From Fibrella rubiginis (lineage in GTDB: Bacteria; Bacteroidota; Bacteroidia; Cytophagales; Spirosomataceae): a stretch of 64,000 bases of DNA. Location of the stretch: contig NZ_JAFMYV010000003.1 in assembly GCF_017353185.1 (NCBI RefSeq), positions 523,460 to 587,459 of the forward strand, given 5' to 3'. The notes under the pieces were generated by a model, which saw only the letters and a program-made list of their open reading frames with translations, did not search any database and was not told the DNA's origin. Both the position numbers and the translations under genes were made by a program. Positions 1 through 8,495 of the stretch are shown here, in pieces (the stretch's first letter is position 1; each line of letters begins with the position of its first letter).

Positions 1-2390
1 GGTTGGCGTCGCAGTTGGTGAGCTGGAACGTCGATGTGGCGTACCTCCGCGACTGGGCCGATATTCGGATTGAGAGTAGTCCGAAGTCGGCCCGCCTGGG
101 CGAAGACCCCCGCGCCGATGAAGCCACCCGCGCCCTGCTGGAAGTGGCCGACGTGGTACGCATGAAACTGGGCGAGATGGCGCTTAGCCCGCTGGCGGTA
201 CTGACAGCCATGACCAAACCCAACCTGGCGTTTTCGGTCGATCAGCTTAAGTCTTTCCCCCTCACCGAAAACCAACTGCTCGAACTGGCCCTGCGCGATG
301 CCGTGTTGCAGCAGGCCGTGGGCGGCAATGGACATAGCAACGGGGCTGCTTCGGCCTCAACCGGCACGGCAGCGGACAAAACCGTCAAGTCAATCTTTAA
401 ATACTGCACCGACCGCACTGCCGCCGCCCGCGACGGTAAGCTGGACCCCATTGTGGGCCGCGACCGCGAAACCGGGCAACTCCTCGAAATTCTGGGTCGT
501 CGGCTGAAGCCCAACGTGCTCATTGTGGGCGAACCGGGCGTGGGTAAAACAGCCCTGGTGGAAGGCTTGGCGCAGCAGATTGTGGCCGGACAAGTGCCCC
601 CACAGCTTCAGGGAGCCACATTACTCCAGATGGACGTGGGTTCGCTGGTGGCGGGAGCGTCGTATAAAGGCGAGGTGGAAGAACGGCTTAAGACCATGTT
701 GGCCGAACTGAAATCGTTTGACAAAGCCCTGCTTTTCATCGACGAAATACACACGCTGCTGGACCCCAACGGCGGGGCCATGGGCACCGTCAACCTGCTC
801 AAGCCCGAACTGGCGCGGGGCGAACTGACCCTGATTGGGGCCACCACCAACGACGAATACCGCAAGTACATCGAAAAAGACGAAGCTTTTGCCCGCCGTT
901 TCGAGGTGCTGGTGGTCGACGAACCCGACGAACCCACCGCCGTCCGGATGGTGAGCACCGTGGTGCCCGCCTTCGAGGCCTACCACGGGGTATCGCTGGC
1001 CCCCGGCACCGTGGCCGAGACCGTGCGGCTGGCCCGGCGCTACCTCAAAGACCGCCGCCTGCCCGACGCCGCCATTGACCTCATCGACCGGACGATGTCG
1101 GCCCTGAAACTGGCCACCGCCACCACCGCACCGGAGCTGGAACGCCTGCGCACGGAGTTGCACACCCTCACCAGCGAACACGCCCAAAGCCTGCCCGAAC
1201 TGGCCCTGCACGACCTCCGCTGGTTTGAGCGGCAACTCAACGCGCGCCTTAGTCCGGTGCTGTTGGGACAGATCGAAGACGAGACCGACACGGCCGGGTT
1301 TGTTTTACCCGAAGCCCTTTCTGAACACCTGCGGGTACTTTTAGACCAGCTCGACACCCTCGGCCAACAGTTGGGACAGCAGGTTGGCCCCGCCGAAATT
1401 GCCGCTGTGGTGGCCCGCCGCACGGGCATTCCGCTGGGGAAAATTCAGTCGAAAGAACGCGAGAAACTGCTGGTTCTGGCCGAACACCTGCGGCAGCGCG
1501 TGGTGGGGCAGGACCACGCCACCACCATCATTGCCGACGCCATTCTGGAAAACCGCTCGGGCCTGAGCCGGGCGGGGCAACCCATTGGGTCGTTCTTTTT
1601 CAGCGGCCCTACCGGCACCGGCAAAACCGAACTGGCCAAGTCGATGGCCGACTTTCTGTTCAACGACGAGCGCGCGCTCATCCGGTTCGATATGTCGGAG
1701 TTTAAAGAAGAACACTCCGCCGCGCTGCTCTACGGTGCCCCTCCCGGCTACATAGGCTACGAAAATGGCGGGTTGCTGGTGACCAAAATCAGGCAGCAAC
1801 CCTTTGCAGTAGTCCTGTTTGACGAGATCGAAAAGGCGCACCCCTCGGTGTTCGATCTTTTCCTGCAAATCCTGGACGAAGGCCTGCTGCACGACCGCTT
1901 GGGCCGCGAGGGCGACTTCACCAACGCCATCATCCTGTTCACGTCCAACATCGGCTCGGACTGGGTGGTGGAGAAAGCCGCTAAGAACGAACTGGCTACC
2001 TCTGGCGAGTTGCTGGACATTATGGGCCGTTTTTTCCGGCCCGAATTTCTGGGTCGCCTCACGGAGATCATCCCGTTCCTGCCCATTTCGGAGGCGGCGG
2101 TGATGAGCATTTTCGGCATTCAACTGAAACCACTGCTAACGACGCTGACCAAGCAGGGCATCACGCTCACGGTGTCGGACGAGGCCCGGAAGCAACTGGC
2201 CCTGGAAGGCTACACGCCCAGATACGGTGCCCGGCCCCTGCGCGGTGTGATCCGCAACCGCCTGCGCCGCCCCCTCTCGCGCATGATCATCGCCGGCGAA
2301 ATTGGCAAAGGCAGCGTGCTGAATCTGGGTGTCGACGAGGCAGGCGAACTGGTTTGGAACATTCCATCGACACCACTTCCCCTTATCTAA
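1..2390 (+). CDS. tssH: T6SS sheath-recycling AAA+ ATPase TssH (ClpV), 5' end outside window
   Basis: ClpB/ClpV-type double AAA+ unfoldase that disassembles the contracted TssB/TssC sheath in the cytoplasm. The readable part begins inside the N-terminal Clp domain. The first ATPase domain has Walker A GEPGVGKTA and Walker B LLFIDEIHTLL; the second has GPTGTGKTE and VVLFDEIEKAH, followed by the C-terminal D2-small domain ending in a GYTPRYGARPLRG sensor-2 region. The linker motif KLDPIVGRDRE falls near residue 135 of what can be read, whereas it lies near residue 160 in ClpB, so the true start is probably upstream of the window; the in-frame TTG at position 3 is not taken as the start. It stands at the head of the visible T6SS gene run, one base before the next gene's ATG, so co-transcription is likely. 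Family assignment is secure; ClpV rather than ClpB rests on the T6SS context. Confidence 0.93.
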   Translation, partial: LASQLVSWNVDVAYLRDWADIRIESSPKSARLGEDPRADEATRALLEVADVVRMKLGEMALSPLAVLTAMTKPNLAFSVDQLKSFPLTENQLLELALRDAVLQQAVGGNGHSNGAASASTGTAADKTVKSIFKYCTDRTAAARDGKLDPIVGRDRETGQLLEILGRRLKPNVLIVGEPGVGKTALVEGLAQQIVAGQVPPQLQGATLLQMDVGSLVAGASYKGEVEERLKTMLAELKSFDKALLFIDEIHTLLDPNGGAMGTVNLLKPELARGELTLIGATTNDEYRKYIEKDEAFARRFEVLVVDEPDEPTAVRMVSTVVPAFEAYHGVSLAPGTVAETVRLARRYLKDRRLPDAAIDLIDRTMSALKLATATTAPELERLRTELHTLTSEHAQSLPELALHDLRWFERQLNARLSPVLLGQIEDETDTAGFVLPEALSEHLRVLLDQLDTLGQQLGQQVGPAEIAAVVARRTGIPLGKIQSKEREKLLVLAEHLRQRVVGQDHATTIIADAILENRSGLSRAGQPIGSFFFSGPTGTGKTELAKSMADFLFNDERALIRFDMSEFKEEHSAALLYGAPPGYIGYENGGLLVTKIRQQPFAVVLFDEIEKAHPSVFDLFLQILDEGLLHDRLGREGDFTNAIILFTSNIGSDWVVEKAAKNELATSGELLDIMGRFFRPEFLGRLTEIIPFLPISEAAVMSIFGIQLKPLLTTLTKQGITLTVSDEARKQLALEGYTPRYGARPLRGVIRNRLRRPLSRMIIAGEIGKGSVLNLGVDEAGELVWNIPSTPLPLI

Positions 2391-2391
2391 G

Positions 2392-2790
2392 ATGGCCTCT
2401 CTTCTCCATTTCGCTCCTAACGAACTGCTGTTTAGTCCCGACCAGACGAAGCAGGTCTTATTGATGTTCTGGCCTACCAGCAACGGTATTGGCTCAATGA
2501 CCATCACCGATCCAGACCGAGGCTTCGCTCAGGCTTTACTCATTGAGGCCATCGCGGCTAGTAACCGAATGAATTTCGTAGAAGGGCTTTTCAGGACCTT
2601 CTACAGACCTAACGTCGGGGTTGTATCAACAATTCTGGCGCTTATAGCCACTGCGTTACGTCGAAACTGGCTTTCAGGTATCGACCCCAACAGAGTCAAA
2701 ATCTATGAATCTGTTCGCGCTTCGCTGGCCCGCAACTGGCGTAGCGAACTGGAAATACGTCTTCAGACAGATTCATACATAGGCTATTAA
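2392..2790 (+). CDS. hypothetical protein in T6SS locus (132 aa)
   Basis: Function not recognised. The ATG lies one base after the tssH stop, which argues for translational coupling; an in-frame upstream start at 2329 would overlap tssH and was rejected. The protein has no signal peptide and looks soluble and mostly helical, with a hydrophobic middle (GVVSTILALIATALRRNW, residues about 75-92) and a charged C-terminal part. It precedes the caspase-like gene by 23 bp. Being between tssH and tssB with that gene, it could be a chaperone, inhibitor or immunity partner of its neighbour, or a baseplate accessory; none of these is shown by sequence. Confidence 0.75.
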   Translation: MASLLHFAPNELLFSPDQTKQVLLMFWPTSNGIGSMTITDPDRGFAQALLIEAIAASNRMNFVEGLFRTFYRPNVGVVSTILALIATALRRNWLSGIDPNRVKIYESVRASLARNWRSELEIRLQTDSYIGY

Positions 2791-2813
2791 ATCACTATCC
2801 ACCCTCTACTACC

Positions 2814-3392
2814 ATGGATAAGTCCTGGATTATTCTGACCGACGCCCAGTTTGCTGGGTATTTCGATGGCCTGGCAGCCGCAAAAATTGGCTTCAACGGC
2901 AGCACCGAGACCAAGACCCTGCTGGGCTGGGTAGCCAGTCAGCTCCGGCCCGGCAAAGTAAACAAGCTGTATATCATGGCTCATGGTATCTCGCTCACGA
3001 CGGCGGGGGCAGCGCAGGGAATGAGTTTGGAAGGCGACTACAGCCTGCCCGAAAAGACCAGCGGCTTTGGTATCATGCTCGGCGATACGCCCATTGCCGT
3101 TGACAATGACCATCTGTTTCAGGCCCTGCGCGGTAAAGGCCTCAAATACATTGTGCTGGCCAGTTGCGGCATAGCCAACGGCAACAATCAGGGCAACTGG
3201 GGTGATGGCCGCAGCCTTTGCCAGCACATCGCCTCCTACACCGGAGCCACCGTCTTCGCCAGCGACGTCACCCAATACGCCGGTGCAGACTGGACAGGCA
3301 ATCTGTATCAGTTTAAGCCCAACCAAAGCACGGGTGGGCAACTGCTCAGCCGCCCCTACCCGCAGGTAGCCACGCGGGTTGATTACGAATAA
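2814..3392 (+). CDS. caspase-like / DUF4347-like candidate cysteine peptidase in T6SS locus
   Basis: 192-residue protein with the two hallmark blocks of clan CD cysteine peptidases (caspases, gingipains, C80 and DUF4347-type domains): a hydrophobic strand followed by His-Gly (KLYIMAHGI, His57) and a second hydrophobic strand followed by Ser-Cys (KYIVLASCGIA, Cys118). The stretch after Cys118 (GDGRSLCQHIASYTGATVFAS) resembles DUF4347 domains. There is no signal peptide and no added domain, so the protein is essentially one catalytic-size domain. It sits between tssH and tssB in a single gene run with a 132-residue upstream partner. It could be a secreted effector, a regulator that cleaves a T6SS part, or an inactive relative. 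The fold call is inferred from motifs; activity is untested. Confidence 0.7.
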   Translation: MDKSWIILTDAQFAGYFDGLAAAKIGFNGSTETKTLLGWVASQLRPGKVNKLYIMAHGISLTTAGAAQGMSLEGDYSLPEKTSGFGIMLGDTPIAVDNDHLFQALRGKGLKYIVLASCGIANGNNQGNWGDGRSLCQHIASYTGATVFASDVTQYAGADWTGNLYQFKPNQSTGGQLLSRPYPQVATRVDYE

Positions 3393-3439
3393 CAAACTGT
3401 TCGTCAAGCTTTTAACCAATAAACCACACCCCTACCATT

Positions 3440-3883
3440 ATGATGGATTACGGACTCGGCGGGCAGGAACGCAAGGGAAACGACGCCAACGAAGCCATTT
3501 CTGACATTCAGAAAAACCGCACCCTGCTGGTGCAGAAACTCACCGCCGACGCGCCCTTCAAACCCGTGGTGGAAGAGAAACTCGAAACGGTGGAAGCCGT
3601 CTTTGCCCGCTATAGACCCAACATCGACGTCACCTTCGACGATGCCGAGGGGCAGGGCGTCGACGAGACGTTGCGGTTTCAGAACCTCGGCGATTTTGGG
3701 CGGAAAGGCATCACGGCGCAGAGTCCCTTTTTGCAGGACCTCAACAGCCAACAGGAAGACTATCAGAAGTTTATCAAACAACTGAAAGGCAACAAGGTCC
3801 TCCAGAAAATCCTGGCCGACCCCGCCTCAAAAGCGATTTACCTCACCGCGTTGCAAGCCATGATTCAGGAGCTGGAAGGCTAA
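3440..3883 (+). CDS. tssB: T6SS sheath small subunit TssB
   Basis: Small subunit of the contractile sheath (VipA-like), 147 residues, normal for the family. The core IDVTFDDAEGQGVDETLRF matches the sheath-handshake strand region and is followed by the conserved pattern of a gated helix and a long C-terminal helix (KFIKQLKGNKVLQKILADP). It lies 16 bp before the gene for its obligate partner TssC. The start could be either of two adjacent ATG codons. It works in the cytoplasm, building the sheath around the Hcp tube. Identity is supported by sequence and by gene order tssB-tssC-hcp. Confidence 0.92.
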   Translation: MMDYGLGGQERKGNDANEAISDIQKNRTLLVQKLTADAPFKPVVEEKLETVEAVFARYRPNIDVTFDDAEGQGVDETLRFQNLGDFGRKGITAQSPFLQDLNSQQEDYQKFIKQLKGNKVLQKILADPASKAIYLTALQAMIQELEG

Positions 3884-3899
3884 TTCACTCATTCAGAAA

Positions 3900-5261
3900 A
3901 TGGAAACACAACAGACCAACACCACCGCCGCCGTTCGGGAACGGGTGGCCAACCCGGCGCAACAGGTAGCCGACAGTGCCCAGCAACTGGCCAAATTTGG
4001 CGGGTTCGAGTTTGTGGAGACCACTGTGGAAGGTGCCCAGAACATGAACCCCGCCAAGAAGGCCCGCAAAGGCATTTTCCTGACCGAAAAAGGGTCGGAG
4101 AAAGAGCGCAAAAACCTGCGTAAACGCCTGGAAATGTGGACCGAACTGCTCGCCAACCACGAAAACGTGGCCGACATGGTGGGCGAGGCCGAAGCTAAAA
4201 CGGACGTGGCTGCCAAAACCCTGCGCCGCAACCTGAAAAAGGCCCTCGACGAGACCAAAGCCCTCGAAACGGCCTACCGGTCGGTGGCCATGTTCTACAA
4301 AAACGCCGACACCGAGAAGATCAAAAACATCTCCATCGTCAACGCCGATGCCGAGCAGATTCAGGACCTCGACAATACGCTCTTCTTCGACACCATTGCC
4401 GACGAGCTGCGCCAGAACTACGACAAGCTCGACCTGCGCCAGAATTATTCGCTGATGGTGCTGCCGGGCTACCTGGGAGCCAAAAAAGTGGTGGATAAAT
4501 GGGCGCGGCTGGCGCACGAGAACAAGGTGATGCTCCTCACCGACTACCGTCACGTAGACACCCCCGACGACGTGATGGAGCTTTTCCAGGAAGAAGACAT
4601 GACCAGTGCCGACGCCTACAAGGCCAACGTGATGATGACCTGCAACTACCTCGTGGGCCGCGAAGCGTATACTGACCTCGGCGAAGAAGAACCCCTCTAT
4701 CTGCCGCCCTCAACGGCACTGGCGGGCAAGATCTACAAAACGCAGCTGCAACAGCCCGTGGCCGGCTCCAAACACGGCACCCTCAACGAAGTAGATGGTG
4801 TACGGTTCGACCTGAAAAAGAGCGAGATCGCCAACCTCGAAAAAATGGGCCTCGTCCCCATGGTCAACGAGTTCAATAAGATGATGGCGTATTCGGCCAA
4901 AACCCTCTTCAACGGTGATAATCAGGGCCTTCAGACTTACTCGGTGGTGCGCGTGTTCGACTGGATCATGAAAGTGCTCATTGATTTTCTGAACCGCCGG
5001 GCCTTTGAAAACTGGACCTACGACACCGAAAAGGACCTGAAAGCGCAGATCGTGAAATTCCTCAACAGCGTGACCGGCTCCGACAAGATCATCGAAGACT
5101 TCCAGATTCTGCGGTTCGAGCGCGACAAAGACGTGAAAGACCGCGTCTTCCTCGACATCCACATCAAGCCCTACTTCCCCGCCAAGAGCTTCCTGGTTCG
5201 CCTCGACGGCACCCGCGGCGACGACGCCACCGACTGGAAAGGCGGTGTAGAACAGCAGTAA
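3900..5261 (+). CDS. tssC: T6SS sheath large subunit TssC (DUF5458-type)
   Basis: Large sheath subunit of the Bacteroidota type, 453 residues. A charged, helical N-terminal domain (residues 1-130) is followed by the conserved sheath core, including DTIADELRQNYDKLDLRQNYSLMVLPGYLGAKKVVDKW (quoted in parts: LRQNYSLMVLPG around residue 180) and the C-terminal strand block VKDRVFLDIHIKPYFPAKSF, which forms the inter-subunit beta-sheet with TssB. Directly downstream of tssB and upstream of hcp, as expected for the sheath/tube cassette. ClpV encoded at the start of the locus would recycle it. No anomaly seen. Confidence 0.92.
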   Translation: METQQTNTTAAVRERVANPAQQVADSAQQLAKFGGFEFVETTVEGAQNMNPAKKARKGIFLTEKGSEKERKNLRKRLEMWTELLANHENVADMVGEAEAKTDVAAKTLRRNLKKALDETKALETAYRSVAMFYKNADTEKIKNISIVNADAEQIQDLDNTLFFDTIADELRQNYDKLDLRQNYSLMVLPGYLGAKKVVDKWARLAHENKVMLLTDYRHVDTPDDVMELFQEEDMTSADAYKANVMMTCNYLVGREAYTDLGEEEPLYLPPSTALAGKIYKTQLQQPVAGSKHGTLNEVDGVRFDLKKSEIANLEKMGLVPMVNEFNKMMAYSAKTLFNGDNQGLQTYSVVRVFDWIMKVLIDFLNRRAFENWTYDTEKDLKAQIVKFLNSVTGSDKIIEDFQILRFERDKDVKDRVFLDIHIKPYFPAKSFLVRLDGTRGDDATDWKGGVEQQ

Positions 5262-5304
5262 TTTTTAATCAATTCACAACCATACAAACCCCCCAATTAC
5301 CGCC

Positions 5305-5697
5305 ATGGCATTCAAGGCCTTTTTAAAACTCGACGGGCAGGAGTTCCGTCTGTTGCACTGTAGCTACTCGCTCGGTCAGAACACCGACTACACCACCGGC
5401 AAGCCCACCTCCGACGTGATGGGCGGGCAGGTCAACGCCGAATTTGAATCGACTAAAGAGTCGAAGGCATTCGAGCTGATGATCGACCCGCACAAGAAGT
5501 TCAGCGGGGGCATCACCTTCTTCAAACAGGACGAAGATTCGCCGATGAAGGAAGTGAAGTTTGAAGATGCGTTTCTGACGGGCTACTCCGAAAGCATGGA
5601 CGCCCGCAACAACTCGCCCATGAGCACGAGCGTGGTGATTTCGGCCCGCAAACTGAGCGTCGGCGGGGCCTCGCACGAGAACAAGTGGGCGAAGTAG
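5305..5697 (+). CDS. tssD: T6SS tube protein TssD (Hcp)
   Basis: Hcp-type tube protein, 130 residues, of the Bacteroidota TssD family (MAFKAFLKLDGQEF start, then a YSLGQNTDYTTGKPTSDV loop and an ELMIDPHKKFSGGITF strand region). It stacks as hexameric rings inside the sheath and is the most abundant secreted component. A strong hairpin terminator follows 13 bp after the stop, which separates the sheath/tube genes from vgrG and suggests that tssB-tssC-hcp are made at a higher level than the rest. The start is the only ATG near the conserved N-terminus. Confidence 0.93.
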   Translation: MAFKAFLKLDGQEFRLLHCSYSLGQNTDYTTGKPTSDVMGGQVNAEFESTKESKAFELMIDPHKKFSGGITFFKQDEDSPMKEVKFEDAFLTGYSESMDARNNSPMSTSVVISARKLSVGGASHENKWAK

Positions 5698-5710
5698 TAC
5701 GCTGACTACC

Positions 5711-5747
5711 AAACCTATAAGGCCTCTAAAACGGGCCTTATAGGTTT
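5711..5747 (+). terminator. hairpin terminator after hcp
   Basis: Perfect 14-bp stem (AAACCTATAAGGCC and its complement) with a 9-nt loop, 13 bp after the hcp stop. The stem runs A-rich to T-rich, so the 3' arm ends in a short U tract. It would limit read-through from the sheath/tube genes into the downstream spike and baseplate genes. Confidence 0.75.
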
Positions 5748-5764
5748 AAGTTTAGCAGAGTCCT

Positions 5765-6094
5765 ATGTGGGAAGAGCAATCAAACAGAGTGCATTTCAAC
5801 TCTGAAATGGGCAAGGCGGGTGTCACGGATGAAACCCAGCTGGAAGGTCTCTGGGAATACGCCAAAGAGAAGACAACGCAATACGGGCCAGTAGCTATGG
5901 CCGCGGGTTTTGGCCTGGCTGCCGTGGGCAGTGGCCCCCTGCTTACGGGCAGCGCTATCGTGGTCGGGTTTGCGCTGGGCCGAACCATGATCACCCAGGT
6001 CATGAAGGGTGGCGACCGACTTATTCGTGAAGCGGCCAAGCATTTTTCGCAGCACGGTCGTGATCCTGTTGATGCCATTTTCAGCGAAGATTGA
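5765..6094 (+). CDS. small glycine-rich hydrophobic protein between hcp and vgrG
   Basis: 109 residues, function not recognised. An acidic, soluble N-terminal third (residues 1-40) leads into a hydrophobic, glycine/alanine-rich middle (AMAAGFGLAAVGSGPLLTG then SAIVVGFALG, about residues 44-75) that could be one or two short membrane segments of the glycine-zipper kind, and a charged C-terminal tail (GGDRLIREAAKHF). It has no cleavable signal peptide. It follows the hcp terminator and precedes vgrG by 40 bp, a common place for effector chaperones, small effectors or VgrG-associated adaptors. A pore-forming or membrane-inserting role is possible but only inferred. Confidence 0.7.
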   Translation: MWEEQSNRVHFNSEMGKAGVTDETQLEGLWEYAKEKTTQYGPVAMAAGFGLAAVGSGPLLTGSAIVVGFALGRTMITQVMKGGDRLIREAAKHFSQHGRDPVDAIFSED

Positions 6095-6133
6095 CCAGGC
6101 AGCTTACCGTTATTTTTCATTAACCTCCACACC

Positions 6134-7948
6134 ATGAACAACTTAACCACTGTACGCATTGACATCGGCGGGAAGCAGGTGCCGATTTTTTCGCGGGTCA
6201 GCATCCGGCAGTGGATCGACCAGCACCATACGTTCGAGCTGACCGTGCCCATTGAGGAAGTGGAAGGCGAGGGCGGCATGACCATCAACAAGTCGAAGGA
6301 GTTTATTGGGCAAACGGCACGGGTAACGATCAAGTACCAGCAGGGCGCGGGCGACTCGTTTGTGTTCAAAGGGTTCGTCACCCAGTTGAGTTTATCCAAG
6401 CAGGCATCGTCGGGCAATGCGGTGGTGATCAGGGGGTTCAGCGCATCTGTTCTGCTGGAGCAGGGCACCCGCTACGGGGCCTATTATCAGGAAGACCACG
6501 CGGCCATTGTAGATAAGGTGCTGAAAGAATACGACCGCGACCTGCTTTCGCCCACCGTGAAACCCCGCAACAACCGCAAGGAAGACTATGTGGTGAAATT
6601 CGACGAGAGCAGCTACAATTTTTTGCACCGCTTTGCCGCCGCCACGGGCAACTGGTTCTACTTCGACGGCGAGAAAACGATTTTCGGCGACGTACCCGGC
6701 GACCCACCCATTAAGCTCCTGTTTGGCGAGGACATGAGTGCCTTCGACATGCGGATGGACCTGCCCGGCGGGGAGTTTTTCGTAGACGACTATGACCCCA
6801 CCCGTTCGGAGCAGGCCCGCAGCCATTCGAAAGAGGTAAAGGTGGCCGGGCTGGGTGAATACGGCCAGTTACTGATCGACAAAGCCGAGCAGCTTTATCC
6901 CGAACGCACCTACAGTCGGCCCCCGCTGCCTGCCCCCACCGACGCCGACGCGAAGCTGTTTGCGGGCTACGAAAAGAAAGCCTCGGTGGCCAATGCGGTC
7001 ATCTTCAGCGGCTCCAGCAACCGCGTGGGGCTGAAGGTGGGCAGCGTAATCAGTGTGGGCGAACAGAGTGGTTTGCAGGGGCGGCGCACGGCCAGTTTCG
7101 GGCAGTACCGCATCATCAGCATCAGCCACGAGGCCGATCTAGGCGGGGGCTACAGCAACCGGTTCGAGGCCATTCCGGCGGGTGTCGAGTTTCGGACCAA
7201 CCCATCGTTCTATACGCCACGCGCCACGCCCCAGCTAGCCAAAATTCTGCATAACGACGACCCCGAACACCTGGGCCGGGTGCGGGTGCTGTTTCTGTGG
7301 CAGTCGGCGCAGCAGGACGCTACGGGTTCAACCTGGATTCGGGTGCTGACACCCTACAACGGCGACGTAGATCAGGGCATGTATTTCGTACCCGAACTAG
7401 ACACGACCGTTATGGTCATTTTCGACAATGACGACCCGGCGCGGCCCATTGTGGCGGGGGTGACCTACCACAAAAACGTGCGGCAGGACAAGTTCTATTC
7501 GCAGAACAATCACTACAAAACCATCATTACCAGGGGCGGCAACCACCTTGTTATTGGCGACGAAGCGGGCAAAGAGTTTATCAGCCTGTATAACCGCGAC
7601 AAGAAAAACCACATCCGGCTCGCGCTGGACAACACGCACATCACCGTAAAAAGTGAGGGCACGATCAACCTCGAAGCCGACACGATCAACCTGAAAGCCA
7701 ACAAGGTAAATATCGACGCCAAAACTGCCTGGAACGTGAAGGCAGGCGATACCGACATACAGGTCAACGGCAACATGAGCCTGGATGCCAAGGGTACGGC
7801 CTCTTTGTCGGGCAATCAAACCGACATCGGCGGCCTGACCACAACCGTCAATGGTAAGACCAGCACCAAGATCTGTAGCGATGTTATGCTGGAACTGGAT
7901 GGTGGCCCCATGGCCATGCTGAAAGGCACGATGGTAATGATCAACTAA
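6134..7948 (+). CDS. tssI: T6SS spike protein TssI (VgrG)
   Basis: VgrG spike, 604 residues, made of gp27-like N-terminal barrels (residues about 1-360), a gp5-like OB-fold (AKILHNDDPEHLGRVRVLFLWQ followed, in pieces, by STWIRVLTPY and GMYFVPELDTTVMVIF, about residues 375-450) and a C-terminal beta-helix needle with short repeats such as EGTINLEADTINLKANKVNI (about 515-590). It ends soon after the needle, so it carries no fused effector domain; effectors must bind separately. The amidase gene follows 13 bp later and the PAAR gene that would cap the needle lies further down the locus. Confidence 0.93.
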   Translation: MNNLTTVRIDIGGKQVPIFSRVSIRQWIDQHHTFELTVPIEEVEGEGGMTINKSKEFIGQTARVTIKYQQGAGDSFVFKGFVTQLSLSKQASSGNAVVIRGFSASVLLEQGTRYGAYYQEDHAAIVDKVLKEYDRDLLSPTVKPRNNRKEDYVVKFDESSYNFLHRFAAATGNWFYFDGEKTIFGDVPGDPPIKLLFGEDMSAFDMRMDLPGGEFFVDDYDPTRSEQARSHSKEVKVAGLGEYGQLLIDKAEQLYPERTYSRPPLPAPTDADAKLFAGYEKKASVANAVIFSGSSNRVGLKVGSVISVGEQSGLQGRRTASFGQYRIISISHEADLGGGYSNRFEAIPAGVEFRTNPSFYTPRATPQLAKILHNDDPEHLGRVRVLFLWQSAQQDATGSTWIRVLTPYNGDVDQGMYFVPELDTTVMVIFDNDDPARPIVAGVTYHKNVRQDKFYSQNNHYKTIITRGGNHLVIGDEAGKEFISLYNRDKKNHIRLALDNTHITVKSEGTINLEADTINLKANKVNIDAKTAWNVKAGDTDIQVNGNMSLDAKGTASLSGNQTDIGGLTTTVNGKTSTKICSDVMLELDGGPMAMLKGTMVMIN

Positions 7949-7961
7949 ACCCAGATTCGAC

Positions 7962-8492
7962 ATGGCTATTTGCTCCTACGCCCAATGGATGCCTGTGAAG
8001 ACAAAGCAGGAACCGCGCAGAAACGGCGCTAATCCGAAAGGATTGATCTTACACATTACCGACTCCCGGAATAATACGCTGGAGGGCATTTTATCCACAT
8101 TTAGTCCTGGTGGAAGCAACCCATTTCCGTCTCACTTCGGGGTGCAGACAAACGGCAGGTTCGGGCAGTTTATCGACACCAAGTACCACGACTGGGCCGA
8201 GGAATGGTCAACCAACTACATCAGCGTAGAGTGCTCGGCCTCGCCCGGTGATGCGCTGACGTATGCGCAGCTATACACGGTAGGGTATTTATACGCCTGG
8301 TTAGCAGAGGAATACGGAATACCGCTGGTGATAGCCAACAAGCCTGGCGATGAGGGACTGGGCTATCATTCGATGGGTAAGACAGGGCATAAGCTTTGTC
8401 CGGGTACCCATGTTATCCAGCAGCGAAGCACGATTCTATCCATTGCCCAATACATGCTGACCTTTTCGGCATCACCCGCCGATATTCCCTGA
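7962..8492 (+). CDS. N-acetylmuramoyl-L-alanine amidase-like candidate T6SS effector
   Basis: 176-residue protein with an Amidase_2/PGRP (T7 lysozyme-type) domain covering nearly the whole chain. Zinc-ligand candidates are His31 in GLILHITDS, His136 (YHSMGK) or His143, and Cys146 in GHKLCPG, a motif typical of this family; HFGVQTNGRFGQFID matches the substrate-groove strand. Such enzymes cut the bond between MurNAc and the peptide stem. There is no signal peptide, as expected for a toxin delivered by the T6SS spike rather than by Sec. It follows vgrG by 13 bp and is followed 3 bp later by a possible partner gene. A housekeeping or phage-type lysin is the main alternative, but the location favours an antibacterial effector. 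Confidence 0.8.
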   Translation: MAICSYAQWMPVKTKQEPRRNGANPKGLILHITDSRNNTLEGILSTFSPGGSNPFPSHFGVQTNGRFGQFIDTKYHDWAEEWSTNYISVECSASPGDALTYAQLYTVGYLYAWLAEEYGIPLVIANKPGDEGLGYHSMGKTGHKLCPGTHVIQQRSTILSIAQYMLTFSASPADIP

Positions 8493-8495
8493 TTA

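Noticed and set aside
621..2123. Long antisense open frames across tssH
   Set aside because: They are shadows of a GC-rich conserved gene, with Gly/Gln/His-rich nonsense composition and no start context.
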